This document shows positions 1 to 8,980 of a stretch of 17,429 nucleotides of DNA, piece by piece. A program made the translations under genes and the position numbers. The stretch spans positions 43,531-60,959 of the forward strand of contig BQKZ01001692.1 in the NCBI GenBank assembly GCA_036244855.1, given 5' to 3'. The DNA comes from Temnopleurus reevesii. Its lineage: Eukaryota; Echinodermata; Echinoidea; Temnopleuroida; Temnopleuridae. The notes beneath the pieces were generated by a model. The model ran no database searches. It was not told where the DNA came from and saw only the letters and a program-made list of their open reading frames with translations. Position 1 is the first letter of the stretch. Each line of letters begins with the position of its first letter.

Positions 1-533
1 ACATCCTTGTATTTGTACTTTTAGGGATAACTTAAATCTTTAAGCAGATTCTTCCTAGAACCAATGAGCGCGTAAGCAACCTTTTGGGTGGATTTGAACA
101 ACCAAAATTTGATAATTTACCGCCCGCAAACAAACACTTAAAAAACAGGTCATCGGCTAAATTATGGCGACCATCTCATAACTTTTTACGCACACAAACA
201 AACAATAAAGGGAAAAATCATAAGCCAAAATTTGCCACCCCTTTCACCATAATCTTGCGCCCGTTGAGGGCTGACAAACAAAGAAAAGGGTTCAAATTTC
301 GGTTTCCCACCCCCGTTGGGGCTGGCAGGCAAATAAGTCATCACCTGAACTTTTGATGCCCTTTTTTCCCAAACTTTGGTGCCGCAGCCCTTAGCTCAGA
401 CCTGGAAGGCTAGGGCCCCAAAGCCCCCATGATGCGTGTGTGGCTTAATTGACGGACAAGGAGCGTTCAAATTTTCATATTTTTTCCACAAATTAATTTT
501 AAAGCTTTCACTATCTCTTTCAATTATTTTCAG
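1..533 (+). other. intron of the transaminase gene (no exon seen)
   Basis: The stretch upstream of the first recognisable transaminase exon ends in a pyrimidine-rich run and an AG acceptor at 532-533. The short open frame at 84-356 has no family signature and does not join in phase to the exon. I found no upstream transaminase exon, in particular not the one with the PLP lysine, so earlier exons should lie left of the window. Confidence 0.6.
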
Positions 534-693
534 GTAACTCAAGAAGTCTCTGTCTAAACCTCTACGATCAGTGGGAAGGGTTGGAGAAAAACGCCCAGTT
601 TCGATTCACCCCTCCCACACACGCCATCCTCGCATTTCAACAGGCGCTCAAAGAACATTCTGCTGAAGGTGGTGTCGCCGGAAGAGCAAAAAG
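534..693 (+). CDS. phnW: transaminase exon (third from the end)
   Basis: The acceptor is TTTTCAG ending at 533 and the donor is AAAAAG|GTACGA. The exon encodes [13 protein letters not shown] through GGVAGRAK plus two bases of an Arg codon. The QFRFTPPTH motif is characteristic of PhnW. Confidence 0.9.
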
Positions 694-2148
694 GTACGAC
701 AAACCCTTATGTGATGATCATAAAGCCCCAGTCACAGAGAGGCCCAAAAGTACATGTGTGTGTGTTTGTTTGAATGAAATCTCGAATAAAAATTGGAATA
801 GTGTGTGTATGTGTGTATGTGTGTGTGTCTATGCGTGTTTGAATAAAATCTCGAATAAAAATCGGAAAAATTAGTGTGTGTGTGTGTGTGTGCGTGGTGT
901 GCGTGTGTGTGAGTGTGGGTTTGTTTATTGGTCGCTATTTCTTATTCATATTCCACTTTACAGGTATAAGGAGAACCGTCAAGTTCTAAGGGAAGGGATG
1001 AGAAAATTCGGATTTCAAGAGTTTTTGGATGATACGCACGAGGGATACATCATCACATCCTTCCATTACCCAACTCATCCCAATTTCGATTTCACCAAGA
1101 TGTATCAGCGCCTCAGTGACATTGGTAAACTGAATTATTTCGGAAATTATTTATTCATCTATTCGTTTATTACGTTTTATCTTAACATGGTAGCCCCGTC
1201 AGTAATCAAAGTACGGTTCTACCTGGGGCCCTGTATAAAGCTTGCCCCCCCCCCCCCCCCTTGTAGACCGCGGGATCTGCTCTCTACAAGCCCCGCTAAT
1301 TAGAAGACCATTCCGTCCCAAATCCAACCGTTCTTATTTTACCAATTATTAATTTGTGAACGGGGTCGATTGCGTTTCAAATTTCCCGACAAGCCGGCAA
1401 AAAAAACCTACTTATTTTCTTTTTTTTGGAATAATTATGGGGGCGCCCGCCACCTCCGACCCCTGGATAGTATACACCTGGTATTGTATATATTTTTTTT
1501 AATAATCTCTGAAAATTTATTCTGAAATTTATTTTGTTTTTGTATATTTTGATCGGTAGGCCTAATGGAAAAAAAATAAACTGAACGGAAGCGAACTGAG
1601 CCGTTGCATGTATATAGCACAAGCAATCGTTTATGAATGCTTAGTTGCTAGCAGTCATTTGCGTTGCGGAGAGTGATGAAGGAAGAAGTTTGCCAATCCC
1701 CATTTAGCCAATACGTGGATTTCGACATATTACTCAGTGTTGGTTTATCAGCACACCCGTTTGGTTCGGAGTTTCGTGCTTTCGGAACGAGAAATACTTT
1801 TTAAATGGCCACCTCGTCCAATGGCTGCATCGACCAATCCAATTTCGTCCAATATGATTTCGCCCGTCAATATTTCGTCCGATTGGAGTTGCGTTTAATG
1901 ATCATTTAGCCCAGCAGACAAACCGTCTTATGATCATTTGATCTATCATAATTTCGTCCAATTGCCTCTTTCTATTCCATGCAGGTTTGATCATCTACCC
2001 CGGCAAAGTAACGCAAGCAAAGTGTTTTCGGATCGGCAACATCGGCCATCTTTTTCCTGATGACATGCGTCTCGTCTTGTCTGGCATAAGTCAAGTCTTC
2101 AAGGAAATGGATATTCCGCTACCTCTTGATGATAATAACAATAATTAA
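534..2148 (+). CDS. phnW: 2-aminoethylphosphonate--pyruvate transaminase, C-terminal part, three exons (534-693, 964-1124, 1985-2148)
   Basis: This is a PLP-dependent class V (fold type I) aminotransferase. The family moves the amino group of 2-aminoethylphosphonate (AEP) to pyruvate, giving phosphonoacetaldehyde and L-alanine, the first step of AEP breakdown. Joining three exons gives an uninterrupted frame that reads through PhnW-type motifs: [68 protein letters not shown] and [14 protein letters not shown]. The Arg in FRIGNIG is probably the substrate-binding arginine of the family. Introns are 694-963 and 1125-1984, both GT-AG, and the split codons (AG|G Arg, G|GT Gly) restore the motifs. 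The first exon begins inside a Gly codon (G|GT), so the PLP-lysine exons are left of the window. The C-terminus ends in Asp-Asp-Asn4, encoded by a short GAT/AAT run, then TAA at 2146-2148. A candidate AATAAA lies far downstream at 2721. phnW is the bacterial symbol. Confidence 0.92.
752..917 (+). repeat. TG-rich minisatellite with a 69-bp period, intronic
   Basis: TG/TATG runs alternate with a conserved linker, GAATRAAATCTCGAATAAAA, which begins at 772 and again at 841. The linker is repeated 69 bp apart. The array sits inside the 694-963 intron and ends about 45 bp before the acceptor. Confidence 0.8.
964..1124 (+). CDS. phnW: transaminase exon (second from the end)
   Basis: The acceptor is CTTTACAG ending at 963 and the donor is GACATTG|GTAAAC. 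The exon encodes [17 protein letters not shown] through QRLSDI plus one base of a Gly codon. It carries the [10 protein letters not shown] and NFDF motifs. Confidence 0.9.
1245..1260 (+). repeat. poly-C tract (16 C)
   Basis: A run of 16 cytosines lies in the 1125-1984 intron. It is flanked by a short inverted repeat (TTGTAGA near 1260 and TCTACAAG near 1283). The length is liable to sequencing error. Confidence 0.85.
1814..1963 (+). repeat. degenerate TCGTCCAAT repeat cluster, intronic
   Basis: TCGTCCAAT or a near match occurs at 1814, 1830, 1845, 1875 and 1955, mostly after ATT or AAT, together with two copies of ATGATCATTT. The cluster ends about 20 bp before the last transaminase exon. 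It may be a decayed transposon end or a minisatellite. I cannot identify the family. Confidence 0.6.
1985..2148 (+). CDS. phnW: transaminase terminal exon
   Basis: The acceptor is CCATGCAG ending at 1984. The exon encodes [19 protein letters not shown] through [12 protein letters not shown]4 and the TAA stop at 2146-2148. It completes the small C-terminal domain of the enzyme. Confidence 0.9.
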
Positions 2149-2747
2149 ATTCAATGAATTGATCAACATTATTGTACATCCAACCCCAATTTTTCCATAC
2201 TTTTCTTTACTTTGTGAACTACTATATAGGTCATGATACTGTAAATGTGAACGATGAAAACATATTTCAAGAATGTCCCATAATACACTGAAACATATTC
2301 TGCCAGAATGTAGTGAGTATTCGCGTTTTAAGCAATTTGGGAATACATCAGCTCATTTCGCATCAATTTCTGCATCCCGACCATCACGAATATGTACCTT
2401 TAATATTAGGTATTCTTAGCCAATACTGCTATATCAAGCGATTTTTTAAAAAAAGACGTGCGCACCCTATGCATTCTGCGCAAAATGAAATGCTAGAAAT
2501 GTAATATATTTTGAAAATAGTTTTAAATTAACTGGGAAAACCTTTATAACAAACTCAAACACCAAAATTTGTTAAATGATACGATACTTTATTTAGTAGA
2601 AACAAGAAAATATTTCAAGTATTTCAAGAAAAGAAAAACACATTTTTAACTGCAGTAAATGCCTTTGTGTAAAATGTATAGCATAAAAATATAAACCTTC
2701 TCAATAGACGGGTTTCCTTTAATAAATGCACATTTTATGCGATCTCT
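2149..2747. other. intergenic, no gene seen
   Basis: AT-rich sequence after the transaminase stop. It should contain the transaminase 3' UTR. A canonical AATAAA is at 2721-2726, but its distance (about 570 bp) makes it uncertain. The open frame at 2313-2504 shows no recognisable family or codon signal. Confidence 0.5.
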
Positions 2748-3118
2748 ACACATGGAGGTTGTTGTTGACAATACGAAAACTTGCCCGAGGCTTGCCTGAC
2801 ATAGCATTTAGTAATGTATGTAAACTGGATCCCAAGTATTGTAGTTCAATTGTATTAGCACGTTTAAGAAAACACGATATATATACTATTTTCGTAAATT
2901 AAGTGGGTCATAGATAATATATCCGTACGCCGTGTATTCAAATGTGCGGACACAACAATCACAAGCCGGTTCCGATTTGAATAGCATTACAAAGGACTGT
3001 TGAATTCGGCGTTCGACTTAATATTACGAAAATAGTTTATATTTTGTAAGAAATACAACGTAACTATGTTCGTTGGCGAGAAACGCGCATACTAGTGCAT
3101 TTGAATATATCAGTGAAC
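2748..3118 (+). mobile_element. MITE-like element copy A, split by a nested insertion
   Basis: 2748-2878 aligns by eye with 3690-3822 of copy B; both share TTGCCCGAGGCTTGCC and GTAATGTATG. Downstream of the insertion the similarity resumes near 3050 and ends in ATTTGAATATATCAGTGAAC (3099-3118). That matches the right terminal repeat of copy B at 18 of 21 positions when the preceding base is counted. The left terminal repeat of this copy is not recognisable. Confidence 0.65.
2879..3042. mobile_element. nested inverted-repeat element inside copy A
   Basis: The terminal inverted repeats are 2879-2904 and 3016-3042. They share ACTATTTTCGTAA and ATTAAGT with few mismatches over about 26 bp. No coding capacity is seen in the 110-bp interior, so this is a non-autonomous element. 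It lies where the alignment of copy A to copy B breaks. Confidence 0.65.
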
Positions 3119-3137
3119 CGGCCTATCTAGTTTGAAA

Positions 3138-3292
3138 GCACAAACCCGAGACTTTCGGTATGTGAATGTGCAGAGCATGATACAGGGCATGCGCTGTGAG
3201 ACTACATCACACACATACAGCATTGCTCTATGAGCACGAGACACACAATGAGACACACAGTGTATACCCTGTATCACTCTCTGTGTTTGTGC
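3138..3292. repeat. imperfect foldback next to the tRNA-like sequence
   Basis: GCACAAAC at 3138 and TGATACAGGGCAT near 3178 on the left pair with ATACCCTGTATCA near 3263 and GTTTGTGC near 3285 on the right. The loop is rich in CACACA and GAGACACAC. It may be part of the same mobile element as the tRNA-like stretch that follows. Confidence 0.5.
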
Positions 3293-3335
3293 ACAACGAA
3301 ACCAAAGGGTCTGTTCTTGCAGACTGCGGCCTATC

Positions 3336-3408
3336 GGGCGTGTGGCTCGGGTGGTAGGACCCCAGTCTTCCAGTGAGAAAGTGGTGGGTTCGAGTCCTTT
3401 GGCGCCAG
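3336..3408 (+). mobile_element. tRNA-derived (SINE-like) sequence
   Basis: An A-box-like TGGCTCGGGTGGTAGG begins at 3343. A near-perfect B box, GGTTCGAGTCC, lies at 3387-3397, so the spacing is that of a tRNA. Flanking GGCG (about 3336) and CGCC (about 3402) could form part of an acceptor stem. The T stem and D stem are poorly paired and there is no clear anticodon arm. A degenerate tRNA-derived SINE head therefore fits better than a functional tRNA. Confidence 0.45.
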
Positions 3409-3540
3409 TCACATAAAAGCCAGGATTAAATACAAATTTTCTTTGTATTTGATTTGTTTCTCCTTTGTATAATTGTTCCTATGTTGATTTTTGATGAATG
3501 AATCAGGAAAATAATTAAATGTTAATGTAAAAATAAATGT

Positions 3541-3613
3541 AAACATGATTCTCTGTTCAGTTAAGAATGAACTGCCCTAGCCGTGAACAGAGAGTCGTGT
3601 TAAATCATGTTTT
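3541..3613. mobile_element. hairpin element, short copy
   Basis: AAACATGATT plus CTCTGTTCA on the left pair with TGAACAGAG and AATCATGTTT on the right. The left arm lacks about ten bases present on the right. The core AACTGCC...GAACAGAGAGTCGTGTTAAATCATG matches the reverse complement of the 4538-4663 element, so the two belong to one family. Confidence 0.65.
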
Positions 3614-3665
3614 TATATCAGGTCAACAAGTGCGTATTATTTGAAGAATGAATGATTTTAAGAGG

Positions 3666-3863
3666 GTTTACTGATAGATTCAAATTATACACAAAGGATG
3701 TTATTGACGACAAGAAACCTTGCCCGAGGCTTGCCCGACATAGCAACAAGTAATGTATGCACATTGGATTACAAATATTGTAGTTCACTTGTTACTTACA
3801 TGGTTTAAGGAATACTATGGTCTGTGGCATTAGACGTGCTTAAATTTGAATCTATCAGTAAAC
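3666..3863. mobile_element. MITE-like element copy B with perfect 21-bp TIRs
   Basis: The 21-bp terminal inverted repeats at 3666-3686 and 3843-3863 are perfect (core CTGATAGATTCAAATT). The element is 198 bp and has no coding capacity. The ends can be read as TA|CTGATAG...CTATCAG|TA, which would fit a TA target site as used by Tc1/mariner-type transposases. The TA lies inside the palindrome, so that reading cannot be proved here. Confidence 0.8.
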
Positions 3864-4110
3864 ATGGTAAACCAGCCGATTCAAGGTGGTTTCTTGAAAA
3901 CCAAAACTGTATCATTCCCATATAAAATTGAACTACATACATGTTGCCACTCGCCACATCGCATTAATGTCACAAACCTTCTTACAAATTCATGTACATG
4001 TATATCTTTTAATATTATGGTTCCTATGGTAACCAACTTGATTTCTTGACAATAAAATCTTGCATTGTCTTACATATAAATTTCATATTGTTGTGTGTAT
4101 TTGGTATTCT

Positions 4111-4293
4111 GGGGCCAATTGCACGAAATTGTCTTAGCTACCCTCTATTTGCTAAGACATCTTAACTTCTTGTGCAACCCTCTCAACATAAACGCATCAA
4201 CGTTTGTGTCGATGTTAAGACCGTGGCACAAGAAGTTAAGACATCCTAGGAAGAAGAAGCAGATTACTGAGACAATTTCATGCAATTGGCCCC
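4111..4293. mobile_element. 183-bp full-length palindrome (foldback MITE)
   Basis: The two halves are imperfect reverse complements along their whole length. The outer 24 bp (GGGGCCAATTGCAYGAAATT and on) differ at one position. The inner arms share GTCTTAACTTCTTGTGC-type sequence, and the centre is AACGTT at 4199-4204. There is no unpaired interior, so a transcript of either strand would fold into one long hairpin. Confidence 0.85.
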
Positions 4294-4537
4294 TGGATTT
4301 TGCCCTGTGGTGTAATTGTATAGGGTAGTGAGTTGGTGTTGTGATTTTTTTCTCCAATATTTGTTGAGTTTAATGACCGGACCTACAATGTAGATCTATC
4401 CCTCCGTCTGCGGCATTCTCATCAAAATTACATGTATCCCGTTCTCCGTATCTGACACACATCTGGAGCCTGAAGTTGTACAGACTATCAAGTTTAGATC
4501 GTAAACAAAATACATTATTGTGAACTATCCGCTCAAG

Positions 4538-4663
4538 CCCCGGTCACATAGGGCCCCGGAAGCAACACGATTCAACACCACTCTTTGTTCTGAGGCAGTT
4601 AACTGTGAATTAACCAAGAGTCGTGTTGAATCGTGTTACTTCCGAGCCTCTATGTGACCGGGG
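4538..4663. mobile_element. 126-bp foldback element, full copy
   Basis: CCCCGGTCACATAG, CGGAAG and AACACGATTCAACAC on the left match the reverse complement of the right arm, which runs through GAGTCGTGTTGAATCGTGTT and TATGTGACCGGGG. The loop is about 25 bp. The inner 75 bp is related to the 3541-3613 hairpin. Confidence 0.8.
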
Positions 4664-5042
4664 ACTTACATGTATTATGATGAAAGTATTTCTAATGATA
4701 TTACCAACTGAATTAGGGCCAACGATTGCGGAAGTCCAAAGTGCAGATTAGTGACAGACTTTCGAAACTCTTTGGGATTTTTTTCCTACTTTTGGATGAG
4801 AATGAATTTCTATAATATGACGTTATCCCATGATATAACTTTGTAATGTCTAGCAGTTCACAAAAGTAATGGCGAATATGAATTTGGTTGATTTTTTGCT
4901 GGACATTTTAGTTTAAATTAATTAGTTGGGTCACACCTTCTTGATTGATGCATAGGAGTCTGAAGAAGCCAACTGGACAAGGCGAAAACTGCGAACAATT
5001 TTCTTGTCTGTTAGAAAAGAATTCTTTTCGACATCAGGTTAT
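4664..5042 (+). other. upstream region of the TLR, no promoter recognised
   Basis: About 380 bp lie between the last foldback and the TLR start codon. I see no convincing TATA box or other promoter motif. The reading frame stays open upstream to a TTG at 5004, but the paired ATGs at 5043 and 5046 are the first plausible starts. Confidence 0.4.
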
Positions 5043-7721
5043 ATGATGCCGTCGCTTTCCCGTTCAGTCTACGTACCCCTCTTCACAGTGTACTTTCTTT
5101 TCGTTTGGTCGAAATTGAACCTTCTAGTTGATGTGGTAAATGCCAACGTCTCGAATCATCAACGTAAAAATGGCTTCACAGGGCGTTGTTATGAAGACGC
5201 CGAAGAAAGGGAAGCTGATTGCAACGGGATAGGACTCGATGCCGTCCCCCAGAATCTATCGGAAGATTTGCAACGGCTTTTTCTGTCCGAAAACCACATC
5301 AGATCTCTACTGAACTCGTCATTTCAGCGGTATCCCCGAATCACGGAACTGGACCTCTCCAGCAATGACATTCGGGTGATTGAATCCGCTTAATTCTCTC
5401 CTCTCAAGGACCTAAGTACCTTGGACATCAGCCACAATTCATATCTTGCACTTCCAGATGTTGGGTTGTTCAGATGGAATGGAAAGCTTGCTGATCTAGA
5501 CTTGTCTAATTCGTACCTGAGGGCTCTCCCCAATGATACTTTCAGCTGGAGTTCACATTGGGAGTCAATAGATCTCTCTCGAAATAAACTTTCCGCCATT
5601 TACTGCGCCAATCCTTCCGTCAAAGCAGGGACCGTCGACTTATCATTCAATCAGATTGGATACATCGGTCCTGGGAAATTTACTTTCATGTGTCACACAG
5701 AAGTTCTTGATCTCGAAGGAAATCCCATTACAGAAATAGAACCAGAAACAATTTCACTGCTTAAGATAGATAGTCTCCTTTTCGCCTTCCATCCATACTC
5801 AATTCAGGTACTGAAAAACATCCTCATCGGAATCTCGCGCTCAACGATCAAAGAGCTACACATTACTTATTCAAATTTGACGGTTCTTCCGAACGATACC
5901 TTTGATTCTTTGTACAACTATTCCCTTTCGGTTCTCGACTTTGATGGGAACCAACTGAAACTCAACCCGTATATGTTTGCCAATTTAACAGAAGTCGGTG
6001 AGTTGAAGCTGGGTTATAACAACATATCTGCAATTGAACCTATCTTCTTTGAAGGCATGCAAAAGCTAAGAGTGTTGAGCCTGGATCTGAACAGGATAGG
6101 ACAACTAAATCGGGATGGCAAAGCATGGTCAGTTGATCTCTATGAATTGGATCTTTCTGTGAATCTGTTGACACAGATTACACCAAATACTTTTTATGGA
6201 TTAAGGAATCTGTCCACTTTATACCTTCGACGGAATGAACAACTTGCTTTTGTTGATTTTTCAGCATTTACAGCATTAGAAAATCTTCAAACGCTAGACT
6301 TGTCAGGATGCGGAATCGTAGATCTACGTCTTTATATGCCACGGTTGGCATACCTTAACATTGGCGATAACATGTTTACATCCCCCTTGCCATATTATGG
6401 TGGAGACGTATTTGAACATACACGATCTCTCCTTGATTTGAGGTTGATTAATTCGAATATTTATATATTTGACATATGGGATGATATCCAGAATGTCTCT
6501 GTTTTCGATGTATTGCACAACCTGACATATCTTGATTTGAGTCAAAATTCCTTTGGAAGCCTCAATGGACCTTTACAACCCGGTGTCTTTCAGGAGCTCA
6601 CATCTTTAGAAGAACTCCGTCTTTACAAATGTCGCATTTCATACCTTCACCCTTTTGTTTTCCGAGGTCTGACATCGTTGAAGGTGTTGGATATAATGGA
6701 CAATTTTGTCCAGTATATTGATCACAATGTGATGCAAGTTTTTACACAACTTGTAGTCTTCGATGCGTCCAATAATGCCATAGAACGTCTCAATAGGTCA
6801 ATGTTTTCTAATAACTCAAGACTTGAAAGTATATCTTTAGCAAATAACAAACTCTCTCACATTGACTACGGTACTTTTACACCGGTAATTTCTAACCTTA
6901 TATCAATAGACTTGTCGAATAACCCCCTTGACTGTACTTGTGAACTGAAATGGTTTCCCAAATGGCTTAGGGGAAAAGAAGACCGAGTACTGGAAAATAA
7001 AGAAGATACGATCTGTTCGTTCTCATCTTTGGCTCCATTTCGTGACAAACCTTTGACAAATTTTGAACCTGATGCATTTTGTCAGCCCAATGTAGTCCTC
7101 CTCAGTCTACTTCCGCTTTCTGCATTGTGTTTAGTTGCCATACTCGTAGTCATGTATCATAACCGATGGCTACTAAAGCACAAACTATTTCTCTTGAAGC
7201 TGGCAGTGATTGGATATAATGAGTTGCAAGATGCACATGATCACAACGACTACGAATTCGACGTCAACATCATCTTCTATGACGACGACGAAGAATGGAT
7301 CCGTGAGCATCTTCGTCCTGCTCTTCAAGAACACCTTCCCCAGTTTCAAAGGAACGTCTTTGGGGATGAAGACCTCGTGTGGGGAATGCACTATTTAGAT
7401 TCTGTGGACTACGTGGTGACCCATAGTTACAAGACTGTCATCGTGCTCAGCAGAGCTTGCGTGAGGGATCGCTGGTTTATGCTCAAGCTCCGGATCGCCA
7501 TGGACCATGTGAGTGATACCAGGACAGAATTCGTCTTTGTGATCTTCCTAGAAGACATCCCAGATAATGAGATACCTTTCCTGGCGAGGCTGTATCTCAG
7601 CGATGGAAGGCCTTATCTTCATTGGCCTGAGGATCCGATAGGACAAGAGTATTTCTGGGACAAATTAGCGAGAAGTCTCACAGTAAATTTGAGGACCGAT
7701 GATTTAATTCCAAATGAGTAG
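5043..7721 (+). pseudogene. Toll-like receptor, single exon, interrupted by one in-frame stop
   Basis: TLRs are type I membrane receptors that sense microbial or danger ligands with leucine-rich repeats and signal through a cytoplasmic TIR domain. Read in one frame from ATG 5043 there are 892 codons. They comprise a hydrophobic signal segment (about 9-35), an LRRNT-like Cys pair (C49, C60), many LxxLxLxxNxI repeats (about 75-620), an LRRCT with CTC at 631-633 and Cys 658 and 680, a TM helix (about 684-705) and a TIR domain (about 737-883). Box 1 is YEFDVNIIFY, box 2 is DEDLVWGMHYL and box 3 is the YFW at 870-872. The length and intronless structure fit sea-urchin TLRs. Codon 117 is TAA (5391-5393). 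The same frame continues without a shift, and everything beyond is well preserved, so the lesion is recent or an artefact. The next in-frame ATG, about 290 bp on, would lack signal peptide and LRRNT. The TLR identity is near certain; the pseudogene status is less so. Confidence 0.9.
5391..5393 (+). other. in-frame TAA stop in the TLR
   Basis: The stop falls between IESA and FSPLKDL, at the small-residue position of the LRR pattern NxIxxIxxxaF. The flanking repeat is otherwise intact and the frame is the same on both sides. A single base change explains it, for example from a Ser, Leu or Tyr codon. Confidence 0.85.
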
Positions 7722-7728
7722 GGATTAG

Positions 7729-7734
7729 AATAAA
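7729..7734 (+). promoter_or_regulatory. candidate polyadenylation signal of the TLR
   Basis: AATAAA begins eight bases after the TAG stop. A run of ten A at about 7779-7788 follows some 45 bp later. It would imply a very short 3' UTR. Confidence 0.45.
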
Positions 7735-7739
7735 AACGT

Positions 7740-8980
7740 TTGGTTTTTGGTTGGATTTGGTATCATTTTCGGTAAGGTAAAAAAAAAACGACCCTTTAAT
7801 ACAAATATAAAATTACAAGAATATATATATCAAAAAATTAGGATTTAGTACACAGATAAATAATTTAAATAATGAATTTACCGTTGAATTAGTGTATTCA
7901 GATCCATAAGTGTACTGTACATTCGAAGTGAAATAGTTATATAGTAATATAAGTATTACAAATCTCTGATAACGGAAACTGTTGTTCGTATATATGTAGT
8001 GTGATACCAAATGATTTACTCAGAAGGAGAAATCGAAGTAAATACACTGTATCAATTTTATCGATCCATAATGTATTAACCTTTCGATTAAAAAAAATAA
8101 TGTACAGGAAATTTTATGCAATCTTACACGATTTTTATGCCCAAAATTAATGATTGAAAATTACAAAGAGAATAACTCATGAATTTATCGAAAACAGAAC
8201 AATTATTAATTGTTTTTGCTCGCTAACTAGCACAATTACTCTCCAGGAAATGTCGTGAATGGTTTACACAAATTTTGAGTGGTTTGTCGTTTGGATATCG
8301 TTTGCATTGTCGTAATGTCGATTGTCTTGTGTTAGTGAGGATTGTTTTCGTTTTCTATCAGCGAAGTTGTTTTTCCGAGAATATTGCGAAGAAGTGACAG
8401 TGGTCGATATCGCGACAGTCAGAACAATTGTGTAAAACCGACGGCAAAATAACATACCATATTGCAATATACATATTATTATCAACAAAAAACATTATAG
8501 TAGGGAATTTTTATGGACTATTATATACTGAAGTAAAACTAGTTTGTCACCTCATATCAATGCAATATATCTCCCCCACAAGGATGTTTTGCATCATTAT
8601 CATTTTTGTTTATATTTATTCATTGTTTATTTTTTTAATATATATTTTACTATGGCATATTATTTTTCCATTCATTTTACACAGGCGATCTGGTTGTGGC
8701 AAATCGCCCTCTCTCGGTTCTTTGCAATATTCTTGGAAAAACGAATTGTCGATGAAAACGAGAATATCCCTAACTTTGTGTGGAGGCCTTAAGTCGCAGG
8801 ATTTTTGTAAACGAAACAGACATTTTTTTTAATATATAATTCCGTGATTATACCCTAAGACGGTTAAAACTCACTGTGGTAAAATTCATAACAAAACAAC
8901 AACACATTGTTAAAAAGAAACAACATGAGACGTTTGATTATTTTGATAACTTTATTGAGATCTTCTGCATTCTATGTATA
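7740..8980. other. intergenic, AT-rich, no supported gene
   Basis: The short frames at 7813-8010, 8264-8488 and 8428-8832 are AT-rich and show no domain. A splice-acceptor-like TTTTACACAG at about 8684 precedes a 36-residue open frame. I could not join that frame to any other exon. Confidence 0.5.

Noticed and set aside
581..1303. Two longer plus-strand frames reading beyond the transaminase exons
   Set aside because: They run into TG repeats and intron sequence; the enzyme similarity stops exactly at GT donors.
3336..3408. Functional tRNA gene
   Set aside because: The A and B boxes are good but the D, T and anticodon stems do not pair properly.
3110..3412. 100-codon open frame on the minus strand
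   Set aside because: It runs antisense through the tRNA-like A and B boxes and the foldback; the protein has no domain. It is a by-product of the repeat.
4095..4357. Open frames on both strands near 4100-4350
   Set aside because: They cover the 183-bp palindrome, whose symmetry produces mirrored frames on both strands.
5421..7721. A separate shorter TLR starting at 5421
   Set aside because: The codon at 5421 is TTG within a repeat, not an ATG. The sequence is in the same frame as the upstream part and lacks a signal peptide, so it is one interrupted gene.
8684..8792. Possible exon after TTTTACACAG encoding WLWQIALSRFFAIFLEK and a short C-terminus
   Set aside because: The acceptor-like site and open frame are short, no partner exon was found upstream, and I recognise no family. 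Evidence is too thin to annotate.
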